Shown here: in pieces, positions 10,020 through 21,200 of the stretch | How the letters are laid out: each line of letters opens with the position of its first letter | Position numbering within the stretch: the stretch's first letter is position 1 | Source: Zygnema circumcarinatum | Lineage: Eukaryota; Streptophyta; Zygnematophyceae; Zygnematales; Zygnemataceae | Length of the DNA stretch: 28,770 nucleotides | Assembly: GCA_037447605.1 (NCBI GenBank) | Contig: CM074807.1 | Span: forward strand, 697,885-726,654 | Direction: 5' to 3' | Notes under the pieces: model-generated | The model's input: only the letters and a program-made list of their open reading frames with translations | Databases searched by the model: none | Told to the model about the DNA's origin: nothing | Program-made: the position numbers and the translations under genes

Positions 10020-11180
10020 ATGGTGATGTCACGCACAGGCGCTGCGAAGCCGTCAACCCTTCCAGCCGCTGCATTTGCGCTTTTAGGGCTTCTGCGAATT
10101 TTAGGGTTCGCGGAGGCGGGCGGAGGCATCCCTGAACCCTACGCGTGCTGCTCTCTGGGGAAGGGCCTCCCCTGCCTCTACAATGCGCCGCGGGGCTGCG
10201 CAGAGGCGGGGGGCGGACTGGCCTCGACGGCCTCCGATGGGACCCTTGAAAGGTGGTTTGTTCAACAAATTGGGTCTAGGCTTTGGGGGATGGCTCATGG
10301 CCTATGGCCTATAGCTCATGGCCTATGGCTCATGGATCATGGCCTATGGCCTATGGCTCATGGCTTATGGCTTATGGCTCATGGCCTATGGCCTATGGCT
10401 CATGGCTCATGGCTTATGGCTCATGGCCTATGGCCTATGGCTCATGGCTCATGGCTTATGGCTCATGGCCTATGGCCTATGGCTCATGGCTTATGGCATG
10501 GCTCATGGCTTATGGCATGGCTCATGGCTTATGGTAAAAAAAATTGGGTTCAGGTCAGGTTGTCATGGAGGATTGAAGGAGCTTTAGGGTGGTTCAAGTT
10601 TCTCTCACTCCAACCTTTTCAGGGCACGCTGTTGATCTGAATATGGCATTCTTTACTTAATTTGAAAAGAGGATAGGATAAATGCAGTCAGCATGTTCCA
10701 TTCAGATTTTTGAGAAGGCTGTTCAGTTGCCGGTTGACAGATACATCATTCACCTCAAAGCGGGCGCCTCTCCGTCTGATGTTCAACGGATTTGTGAAAC
10801 GGCGGCGCATGGAGAGAAGTACTCCGGCACTTGTGAAACGGAGTGAGTTTCCTCTTAATGCAACGCAAGACCCTTTAAATGTCAGATACTGTAAACCTTT
10901 GACCTCTTCAGACATGCCCCATAACGAAACTGAACCCTGAACCCTTAGCCACCCTGAATCCCGAACCCTAAGGCCATCCATGGCTCCCGCAGGTACGCCA
11001 TGGCCATAGTGGGCATGCGCATGCTGATGACGAAGGAGAGTCTGCTCTCCCTCTTGGTGACGGAGGCGGCAGTGGTGGACTTTCCGGAGGTGGACGGAAG
11101 CGTGGCCCTCATGCAGGAGGGAGGGGGGGAGGGAGAGGGAGAGGGAGAGGGAGAGGGAGTGGAGAGGGAGCAGGAGGGGC
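10020..11180 (+). other. Protease exons 1-3: signal peptide, I9 prodomain, low-complexity hinge
   Basis: Exon 1 starts MVMSRTGAAKPS and has the hydrophobic core AAAFALLGLLRILGF, a signal peptide. Exon 2 holds YIIHLKAGASPSDVQRI, the first strand and helix of an inhibitor I9 propeptide, the intramolecular chaperone that blocks the active site until cleaved. Exon 3 completes it (MAIVGMRMLMTKESLLSLL, then AAVVDFPEVDGSVALMQ). A GAGGGA microsatellite then encodes an EGGGEGEGEG run before the mature start PPWGLDRIDQR. If exon 2 instead begins at 10692 or 10708, the sequence FEKAVQLPVDR would precede YIIHL, which fits the family slightly better but breaks phase with the exon 1 donor used here. Confidence 0.75.
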
Positions 11181-14100
11181 CGCCATGGGGGCTCGACCGC
11201 ATCGATCAGCGCGTGGGAGAGGAGACGTGTGATGGACGCTATCGCTACCTCGCGGAGGGGGGCCGGGGCGTGCATGTCTATGTGCTTGATACGGTGGGAG
11301 AGGGGGGGGGAGGGGAGGGGGACGGGAGGAAGGAGGGCGGGGGAGGGGGAGGGAGGGGAGGGAGGGAGGGAGGGAGGGCGGGGGGGAGGGACAGGAGGGG
11401 GACGGGAGGAGGGAGGGCGGGGGAGGGGAGGGAGGGAGGGAGGAGGGAGGGCGGGGGAGGGGAGGGAGGGAGGGGGACGGAGGAGGAGGGCGGGGGAGGG
11501 GAGGGAGGGGGATGGAGGAGGGAGGGTGGGGGGGCGGGGGAGGGAGGGAGGGAGAGGGAGGGAGGGGGAGGGGAGGGAGGGGGAGGGGAGGAGGGAGGGC
11601 GAGGGGGAGGGGAGGGGGATAGGAGGGGGAGGGAGGGAGGGGGACGGGAGGAGGGAGGGCGAGGGGGGAGGGAGGGGGATAGGAGGGGGAGGGGAGGGAG
11701 GGGGATGGAAGGAGGGAGGGCGGGGGGGAGGGGAGGGGGATAGGAGGGGGGAGGGGGAGGGGAGGGGGACGGGAGGAGGGAGGGCGAGGGGGGGGAGGGG
11801 AGGGGGATAGGAGGAGGGAGGGCGGAGGGGGTGGAGAGGGGGCGGGGAGGGGAAGGGAAGGGGAGTGGGTGGGGAGGGGGAGGGAGGGGTGGGGAGAAGG
11901 GGATAATGGTGGGAGAGGGAAGGGAGGAGAGGGGACGAGGAAGGGAGGGGGTGGTTTTAAGGGAGAAATTTCAACTGAATCAAATTCAACCGTGGCAATG
12001 CAAATATTTGCTACTTGAATTCAGGGCATTCGTTCTACACATCAAGATTTCTACTACATAGACGACCCGGTGGACAGCGATACACCTTTGCACGAGTCGC
12101 GTGTACTGGAGGGATTCACGTCACTTTCAGACGAGTACGGAACGGAGGATTGCCACGGCCATGGAACACATTGTGCAGGTAAACATAATCTTGCCTCATT
12201 AGATTGAATTTGAACCACTCATTCTTCATTCATATGTAAAAGGTCAACGTAGAAAACACATACATGAGCATCCATACCATTATTGAATGCGATTCGAGTG
12301 GAGGACAAGGATAGAAGCGAGAGAGAGAAAAGGGAGGGAGGGAGGGAGGGAGGGAGGGAGGGAGACCGAGAGAGGGAGAGAGATATAGTGCTCACCTTTC
12401 CCATATTGAAACCCTTCCAGGCATTGTCGCGGGCCTCCGAAGCGGAGTAGCGAAGGGCGCGTTTTTGCATTCCGTACGAGTGATGGACTGTGCGGGGAGC
12501 GGGTCGTACGGCGACATCGTGGCGGGCCTTGATTGGGTCTCGCAGAACGTTGTGGGCCCAGCCGTGGTCTCGATGAGCCTCACGATGGCGCAGTCCAAAA
12601 GCATCGACCTCGCGATATCGGCACTCGTCAACCTCACCGGCATCGTCGTGGTCAGCAACAAAACCCTAAACCCTTGAACCCTTGAACCCTGCACTTTTTA
12701 AACCTTGAAACGGCATTTGAGAGCCTTCAAGATTCAAGTCCTTGCTTTCTTGAATTCCGACAAACCCTCAAGGTCCATGAACCCTGAAAAACCCTAAAAA
12801 CCCTAAAAACTTATGCAGCTGTAAGGCTTTAAAGGGCCCCAACAACTTTGCATCTGTTGCCAAAAGTTGTATGACGTTTTTCGTTGTTTGAATATTATCG
12901 CAGGTTGCGGCTGCGGGGAACTACTTTTCGGAGACTTGCGAGTACTCGCCGGCGAGCTGTGCTGACGCAATCGCTGTGGGCAGCAGCGGGCCGCGTGACG
13001 CCATGAGCTGGTTTTCCAACTACGGCACCTGCACCGACATTTTTGCTCCGGTCAGCCAATTACTTTTTCCAGATAACTGAAGAAGGAACATTAACTAGGT
13101 AGTTGATCTATGTTAGAATAGTTGATCATTTTGTGCTGCTTTTGTATTTACGACCTTATTGGTGTGCGGCTGTGAGAGCAGGGGGAGAGGATTGTGAGTG
13201 CGGGGCATAAAGGGGACTCGGCGTGGGCGACCAAATCGGGAACTTCAATGGCTACCCCACACGTGGTATGGTCTTTAATATGAACCGGTCGAGGGTTTTT
13301 AGGGTTTTAAGGGTTTTTAGGGTCTTTAGGGTTTTTAAGGTTTTAGGGTTTTAGGGTTTTTTCGGGTTTTTAGGGTTTTCGGGTTTTTAGGGTTTAGGGT
13401 TTTTAGGGTTTTTAGGCATAAAAACCTAACGCGTGTTAGCTGGAAAAATGTCGAAACCTTGCATTCGACAGGAAAATCTAAGCATAGAAAGTGTTCGAAC
13501 GGAAAGTCTCGCTCGCATTGCCCACGGCTTGAACCTGCTTAGGAAGAGCTGCTCGCACCACCACTTCTCGCCATTGTTGTTCTCCTCAACAAGACATACA
13601 CGACAGTGTTTGCTCACTCCTTTTTCCCATCATTTCTTTCTGCTTTTCTTTTTATCTCAGTACTGCCCCCCCTTCCCTTTCCTTGGTCCTTCCTGCTCCC
13701 TTCAGGCAGGCGCCGCCGCTCTCTATTTTGGGGCAGTGAACTCCTCCGAACCTCGCGATGTGAGGGCGGCGATTATGACGGCGGCTCAAGCAGGAGTATG
13801 ATGCTCTCCCTGAACCCACAGAAATAAATTGACTTAAAGCACATTGTTCAATTTTCCTTTCATGTTTGTCAACTCACGCAAAACATATCTTCATTTTTTT
13901 GCCTGATTTCACTTGCTTTGCAGTTTTTATCTCTCTTCTCTTGTTGAACGGGCCTAACCCTAACCCTGAACCCTAACCCTCAGCCTGAACCCTAACCCTG
14001 AACCCTAACCCTAACCCTAACCCCACGTATTGTAATGCCAAATAACGCATTTGCAGGTGGTTACGAACTTGAAGCCGTTCACGACCTCGAAACTTTTGAA

Positions 14101-15205
14101 TGTTAATTTCAAAACGGTCCTCGCAACGGTGGACCCCAAAAATTGGCGGAACAAGTTTGAGGGCACAACGCTGCATGGAACCGCAAAGTTGGCGGCGATG
14201 CCGCTCAGTGACGTCACGCTCATGCCAACGTTTTCCGACCCAACCATTGGTACTTCTTTTTTCTCCTTTTCTCGGTCACCCCCCCCCTCTCCCTCTTAAT
14301 TTTTTCGGTCATGCAGAATGATTTTTTTTTAGGATTGTTTTTGCTGAAGCTCGCTTTTGTACTTGCAGGAAAGTTCAAGCCCTCTCAGCTAAAATTCACT
14401 CCTCAAATGTGGCAAAATCCGCAGAACATTTCCATTCGTCTCTCGGAGTACGCAGGTATCGTCCAAACCTTCAACTCGTGGAGATTGAATGCCTTAGAAA
14501 TCGATCCTTTCAGGTTTCTATGGACGTTAGGGTTTTGCTGTTTCTGTTATCTTCAAGGGTTCAGACCGTCTATAGTTTTCAGAGCTCATAGAATCACTTT
14601 GGCTTCACTATGGCGTAAACCCTAAAAGCTTTGTGTTTTCAATCCTTCTTTGTTTGCTCAAAATAAGTCTTTGAATTTCTGTGGGGTTTGACGTCAAACC
14701 CTAACTTCAAGAATGGGAAGCTTCACTCAGATTTTTTGGACCATTATTCGCTTATCAATTTCCGTTTCGTCTCCAACGACCCCGACTTCAATTTTAGTAT
14801 TGAAGGCTATGTTGAATCCTTGGACAAAAGTAAGTCCGATATTTCTCTGAAATTTCATTGAACATTAATGGAAAATATTCACCCATGTTTGAGAGATGCT
14901 CTCCCTCCCTCAAGATTCTATGCTGGATTTATTCTCTCAAATATCTTCAGTTATATTCTCAACTAGCTTTTACTCACATTTCTATCAAATGTCTCATGGT
15001 TCTCTCTCTCTCCCTCTTCCTCCTCCGACGTCCCCCACCTCCATTTCCCCCTTCCCTCCCTCTCTCTCTCTCCCTTCCTCTCCCACCCCCCTCTCCCTCC
15101 CTCCCCCTCCCTCTCTCTCCTTCCACCGTCCCCCACCTCCATTTCTCCTTCGCCCCTCCCTCTCTCTCTCACCCTTCCTCCTCCACCTCTCTCTCTCCCT
15201 CCCCA

Positions 15206-15239
<34 letters not shown>

Positions 15240-18200
15240 TCCCCCCTCGTTCCCCACCTCCCTCTCTCCCTCTCCCTCCCAATCTCTCTCTCCCTTCCTC
15301 CCCCACCCCTCTCTCCCCTCCCTCCCTCTCCCTCTCCCTCCCTCCCTCTCTCCCTCTCCCTCTCCCTCTCCCTCTCCTCTCTCTCTCTCTCCCTCTCCCT
15401 CTCCCTCTCCCTCTCTCTCTCCCTCCCCACCTCTCCCTCTCTCTTCCCCTCCCTCCCTCTCTCTCCCCTCTCCCTCTCTCTCTCCCTCTCTCTCTTCCTC
15501 TCCCAGCCATATGCCGCGGGCCCCCCTGCGGGCAGACCATAGAGCACCCCAAGGTGGTCCCCTCCCTCCCCTTCTACTACGAGGCCGACTCGAGCGCGTA
15601 CCGCGACCTCTACAACGCAACGGGGGACGACGGAAACCACGACTTCGGGGCGGACGTTGTCTTCCAGTACACGCCGCCCGCGGACACTGTGAGGACTCTG
15701 AATTCTAATACTGGAACTGAACCCTAAAACTGGAACTGAACCCTAAAGCTGGAACTGAACCCTAAAGCTGGAACTGAACCCTAAAGCTGGAACTGAACCC
15801 TAAAGCTGGAACTGAACCCTAAAGCTGGAACTGAACCCTAAAGCTGGAACTGAACCCTAAAGCTGGAACTGAACCCTAATACTGGAACTGAACCCTAATA
15901 CTGGAACTGAACCCTAAAACTGGAACTGAACCCTAAAACTGGAACCCTAGATTGATTTTCTCTCTCTTTTCAGGTTTAGCATGAGTCTACCTTACAGGCA
16001 GTTTACGTTCTCTTTCACAACCCTACAAACCCTACAATCTCTAAAACCCTGTAAGCTACAGATTTTCAATAGATGCATCATGCTGATGTCCCGTCTCCTT
16101 ACCACGAAACGTCGTTCCAGACCACTCTCCAGTCCCGTTAAACCCAAATGACCCCAAAAACCCTAAACCCCCGATCGGAAAAGCCAATCCTGAACACCCA
16201 AAAAAACCCTACCATGGTACCATCCAGCCATACATTGTCCCCCAAATTCCATATGGACCCAACTAGCTTTCCTTAGACCACAACCACTACCAACTACAAC
16301 AACAACAACAACATGAACCATGTTGTTGTTCAACAACTCATGAACCATATTGTTGTTCAACAACTCATGAACCATGTTCCAGGTGGTCTCCGTGAGCACG
16401 TGCGACAAGCCCTACTTCGACACCATTCTCTTCGTGTACTCCAGATCGGCGTCTGATGACGTGGCGGCTCTCGATTTGTGGGCGGTCAACGACGACTTCT
16501 GCGACGTCCAATCGCAGCTCGACAGCTTGAAGCTGCGTCAGGGCTACACCTACGTCTTTGTGAGAGCTCGCAAAACCCTAAACCCTCAGTCCATAAAGTT
16601 ACTTGGGAAGTTAGAGGGTTGTTCTAGGCTGTGTGCAGTGAGATTTTAGGGTTTGCTCGGGTTTGGTGTTTGATATTTGGGTTTTTAGGGTTTTTAGGGT
16701 TATGAGGTTTTAGGGTTTTGAGATTTTAGGGCTTGTGTTGCTATTGGGATGGTTTTGGATGTTTGGGGCTATTCGGTTTGAGTAATTTTCAGGGTTTTGG
16801 GGATTTTTGTTTTAGGGTCTTTCCGGAGGTTAAATAGGTCTTTAGTTGAATTTATAGGTGGGAGATTCCTCGACTTCTTGGGGTCATCAGGGTTTTGGTT
16901 TTTCTGGTGTCATTACGATTGTAGGGTTTTTCTACACCTGCTTACTCTGCTGACGTCACTATCAAGAAGCCGACAACCCGACATGCGTCATCATGAAATT
17001 AAAGATTTGTGCGCAGTTGTTTCGCGGAAAAACGGAGAAATTTTTGAGTTGAAACTTTACATAAGCACCGTTGGTTTTTTTTTTTCCTGACAACTCCTTC
17101 AGCACTTTCCCTTGTGATCCTGAACCCTAAAATTTTCCTTTTTTTTTCCATTTTCAGATGATTGACGGCTACGCCGACGCCGGCGGCCTCTTTTCGTTCA
17201 ATATCAGCGGCAAAAACAGTGCGATTCGCAAACCCTAATCTATCAAAAAAAAATTGTCAGAAAAAGCACGCAATATCTACTTCATCCTCAATCCCTGCTT
17301 TTTGACAAACACAAGAAAACTCATCAAAAACCCTAAACCCATAGAGTCCCCAAAACAATCTTAAAAAGCAAAACTGCATTCTTTTATTTATTTTTTTCCA
17401 TTTTCTTTCACTATTGTTATTTTCCAGCCAAACCGCCGTCTGTCTCCTCCGACGACGCCGCTCCGTTGAGCCGTGGATTGAACTTTGCCACGTGGCAGAA
17501 CGGAACTGCGCAGAGCATAGAAACGCAGTGGGTCCGTAGAAATGACAGCACGGAACAGGCCATGGCTCCGTCGGAGGTTTCAACGGAGGACGGAACGGCG
17601 ACATGGAACGCCGGCGAGTGGTCGAACTGCAGCGCACTCTGCGGAGGAGGAAACCAGGTGAGGAAAAATCAGGGATTAGGGTTTTGAGGTTTAGGGTTTT
17701 AGGGCTACTGAGAATTGGCCTCTCCAGACGATATATGAATATTTGTGTATGTTTTTTTTAGAATTTGAAGAGATGGGTCTTAGAATTCGACTTTTAGCGT
17801 GTATTGGGGCGTTGTTATTTTTTCATGTTTCCCATTTTTTTTTTTCTTTTTTGCATTTTAATTTTTTTCTTTTCTACCTCTCTTCATGCGTTAGACCCGA
17901 ACAGTATCATGCCTCGCCTTCGATGGCACCGTTGAAGATGAACATCAATGCAGCAACGAATCACAGCCTGCCACGTGGCAGCTCTGCAACCTCGTCCAGT
18001 GCCTCTCCTATCGCCCCTTCCACGGCCCGTGGAGCGAGTGCTCCCGCACGTGCGGAACAGGCATTCAAACTCGGTAAAACCCTAAACCCTAAACCCTAAA
18101 CCCTAATCCTTAACCCTTAGACGCGTACACTTGAGCTCTGCTCCGCTCCTGAAATTGGGTCTCGATATCCCCTGAAAGCCCTTTATGATATTGAAGATAT

Positions 18201-21200
18201 GGAGCACTTACAACGGCTCAACTGCGGTTCTATGCCGCAGCGTTGTCCACTGCATGGACTCGCTCGGCAACACGGCACACCCTGCTCTATGCGGCGAGGA
18301 GCTGTTACAGTTTAACGCCAGCCAACAGTGCAACGCTGTCCCGTGCGGCGTAACGCAGTGGGAGGTGCCCACGTGGAGCTACTGCAACGTGCCATGTGGC
18401 AACGGAATCCGTACGCGGTCCCCGTCTTGTATCAACACGGAAACGCGGACATATGTCGACATTGCAAACTGCACAGGGGACCCGCCGGCCGTCGTAGAAA
18501 GCTGCAACACGCAGGTAAGTTAGGGTTAGGGTTAGGGTTAGGGTTAGGGTTAGGGTTAGGGTTTTAGGGTTAGGGTTAGGGTTAGGGTCAGGGTTAGGGT
18601 TAGGGTTAGGGTTAGGGTTAGGGTTAGGTTTAGGGTTAGGGTTAGGGTTAGGTTTAGGGTTAGGGTTAGGTCAGGAGTAGGGATAGAGATAGGGTTGGGT
18701 TAGGGTTTAGGTTAGAGTTAGGGTTACGGTCAGGATTAAGGTAAAGGATAGAATCAGGGAAGGGTTAGGATTAAGGTTAGGGTTAGGGGAAAAGTTAGGG
18801 TTAGGGTTAGGGTCAGGGTTAGGGTTAGGGTTAGGGTCAGGGTTAGGGTTAGGGTTAGGGTTCGGGTTAGGGTTAGGGTTAAGGTTAGGATCAGGGTTAT
18901 CATCAGGGTTACGGTTAAGGTAAGAGTTAGGTTAGGGTTAGGGTTAAGGGTAAGTTTGGGATTAGGGTTAGGGTTAGGGTAGAGTAAGGGTTACGGTTAG
19001 GTTTGGGATTAGATTTAGGGTTAGGGTAGAGTTAGGTTTCAGGTTGAAGTTGGGATCAGGGTTAGGGGTAGACTTAGGGTTAGGGTTAGGTTAGGGTCAG
19101 CATTAGGGTTTTTAGGGTTTAGCGCTTAGGATTAGGATTAGGGTTTAGGACTTAGGAAGCAGGGTGTCGAAAATTGGAATTGGGTTTAGGACTGTATTTC
19201 GACCGTGGGTTTCGTTTGGAGTCAGGGGTTCGAGTTAGTCTTTTGGATGGAGGTGGGTGCTAAGTTATGTGAAACTCAAAAGAAGCGTTTATTCCGGATT
19301 TTTTTTTTTTTTCCTTTTTTTGGTTGGTGATTGCAGCCATGTGAATCTTATGCATGGCTCGTCGGAAAGTGGAGCGAATGCCCTGCGAGTTGTTTTGGCG
19401 CCGTTCAAACGAGAGCTGTGGAGGTGGGTGCTTCCCGTGCATGCATTCCCATGCCCTAAAAACCCTAAAAAACCTAAAAACCCTAAAAACCCTAAAAACC
19501 CTAAAAACCCTAAAGACCCTAAAAACCCTAAAAACCCTAAAACCCTAAAAACCCTAAAAACCCTAAAAACCCTAAAAACCCTAAAAACCCTAAAAACCCT
19601 AAAAACCCTAAAAACCCTAAAAACCCTAAAAACCCTAAAAACCCTAAAAACCCTAAAAACCCTAAAAACCCTAAAAACCCTAAAAACCCTATAAACCCTA
19701 AAAACCCTAAAAACCCTAAAAACCCTAAAAAACCCTAAAAACCCTAAAACCCTAAAAACCCTAAAAACCCTGAAAACCCTAAAATTGCAATTGCCTCCAT
19801 ATGCATGCTCCTCCGTTCAGATTAGGAAATTAGAGGTGTTAGAGTTTCAGGTTTTTTACATGACACCTGTTTTATATTCAAGTTGCTTTGGATGCCGAGG
19901 TCTGCTCACTTTCTGGGAGTCAGATTCCTGCATAGTCTTGATGTCTAACGTGGTGGTTATTTCACCCTTCTCTCTCCTTCTCCCCTCTTCCCTTTCCTTT
20001 CTTCCTCTTCCTACTTTGGGTGCAGTGCGTGGACAATTTTGGGCTCACAGTGAGTCCTTACTTCTGCGATCCAAAGGAAATTTCAGCAACGACCATTCCG
20101 TGCCGCAGAACGGACATTCTATGTACGGAATGTACAACGGATTTTTGCAACGGAAAGGGCATCTGCAAGGTACGGCGATTGCAGGGTCCCTCAAGGCTCA
20201 TCTCCTGTCTCAATTGTTCGCAACACTAGTAGCTGCGGCCGAGGAACTTTTCTGAATACACCCTCACCCCACCCCGCCTCTCTCTCCCTCTCTGTTCTTC
20301 TCTCTGTCTTCCTCCAACTTTCCCTGTCCCTCTCCCTCCCTCTACTTCCTTCTCCTTCTCTCCTTCTTCTGTCTCTCCTCCCCCCCTCCCCCCTCCCCCC
20401 TCCCTCCCTCCCCTCTCCCCCCTCCCCCCTCCCCCCTCCCGCCCTCCCCTCTCCCTCCTCCCCCCTCCCCTCCTCCCTCCCTTCCCCCAGGCCGGCGTGT
20501 GCGCGTGCTCTCCCGGATGGAGCGGCCCTTCCTGCGCGGAGGCAGTCCGGTGCGGGCCCTTTCCCTTGGGTCTCCTCCCTCCCTCCCTCCCTCCTCCTCC
20601 CTCCCTCCCCTCCCTCCTCCCTCCCTCCTCCCTCCCTCCCACCTCCCTCCCTCCTCCCTCCCTCCTCCCTCCCACCTCCCTCCCTCCCTCCCTCCTCCCC
20701 CTCCCTCCCCCTCCCGCTCCCTCCCTCCATCGCGTGCTGCCCGTCGGCGCTGCTCGACGTTCGGGCCCGCTGCTGCCTCTCTCGCGCCCCCGCGCTGGAC
20801 AAGGTACGGCCTAACCCTAACCCTAACCCCAACCCTAACCCTAACCCCAACCCTAACCCTAACCCTAACCCCACCCTAACCCTAACCCCAACCCTAACCC
20901 TAACCCTAACCCTAACCCTAACCCTAACCCCACCCTAACCCTAACCCTAACCCCACCCTAACCCTAACCCTAACCCCAACCCTAACCCTAACCCTAACCC
21001 TAACCCTAACCCTAACCCCAACCCTAACCCTAACCTCTAACTCCTAACCCTAACCTCTAACTCCTAACCCTAACCTCTAACCCTAACTCCTAACCCTAAC
21101 TCCTAACTCCTAACCCTAACCCTAACCTCTAACTCCTAACCCTAACCTCTAACTCCTAACCCTAACTCCTAACCCTAACCCTAACCCTAACCCCAACCCT

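Larger units (their letters stand above)
11180..13795 (+). other. Protease exons 3-8: subtilisin/proteinase K-type catalytic domain
   Basis: Exon 3 ends with GVHVYVLDT, carrying the catalytic Asp. Exon 4 has STHQDF, RVLEGF and EDCHGHGTHCAG with the catalytic His; the Cys before HGHGTH is typical of proteinase K relatives. Exon 5 has VAKGAFLHSVRVMDCAGSGS, DIVAGLDWV and VVSMSL. Exon 6 has VAAAGNYF with the oxyanion Asn, SPASCADAIAVGSS and DIFAP. Exon 7 has GERIVSAG and KSGTSMATPHV with the catalytic Ser. Exon 8 has AGAAALYF and VRAAIMTAA, the helix after the Ser. All four active-site positions are intact, so the enzyme is predicted active. Confidence 0.93.

Noticed and set aside
11229-11810. 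Long Gly/Arg/Glu open frames
   Set aside because: They translate a GGGAGG microsatellite within protease intron 3; stop-free frames are expected in such repeats.
15705-15955. CRISPR-like array
   Set aside because: Units are contiguous 19-mers without unique spacers and lie in a eukaryotic intron.
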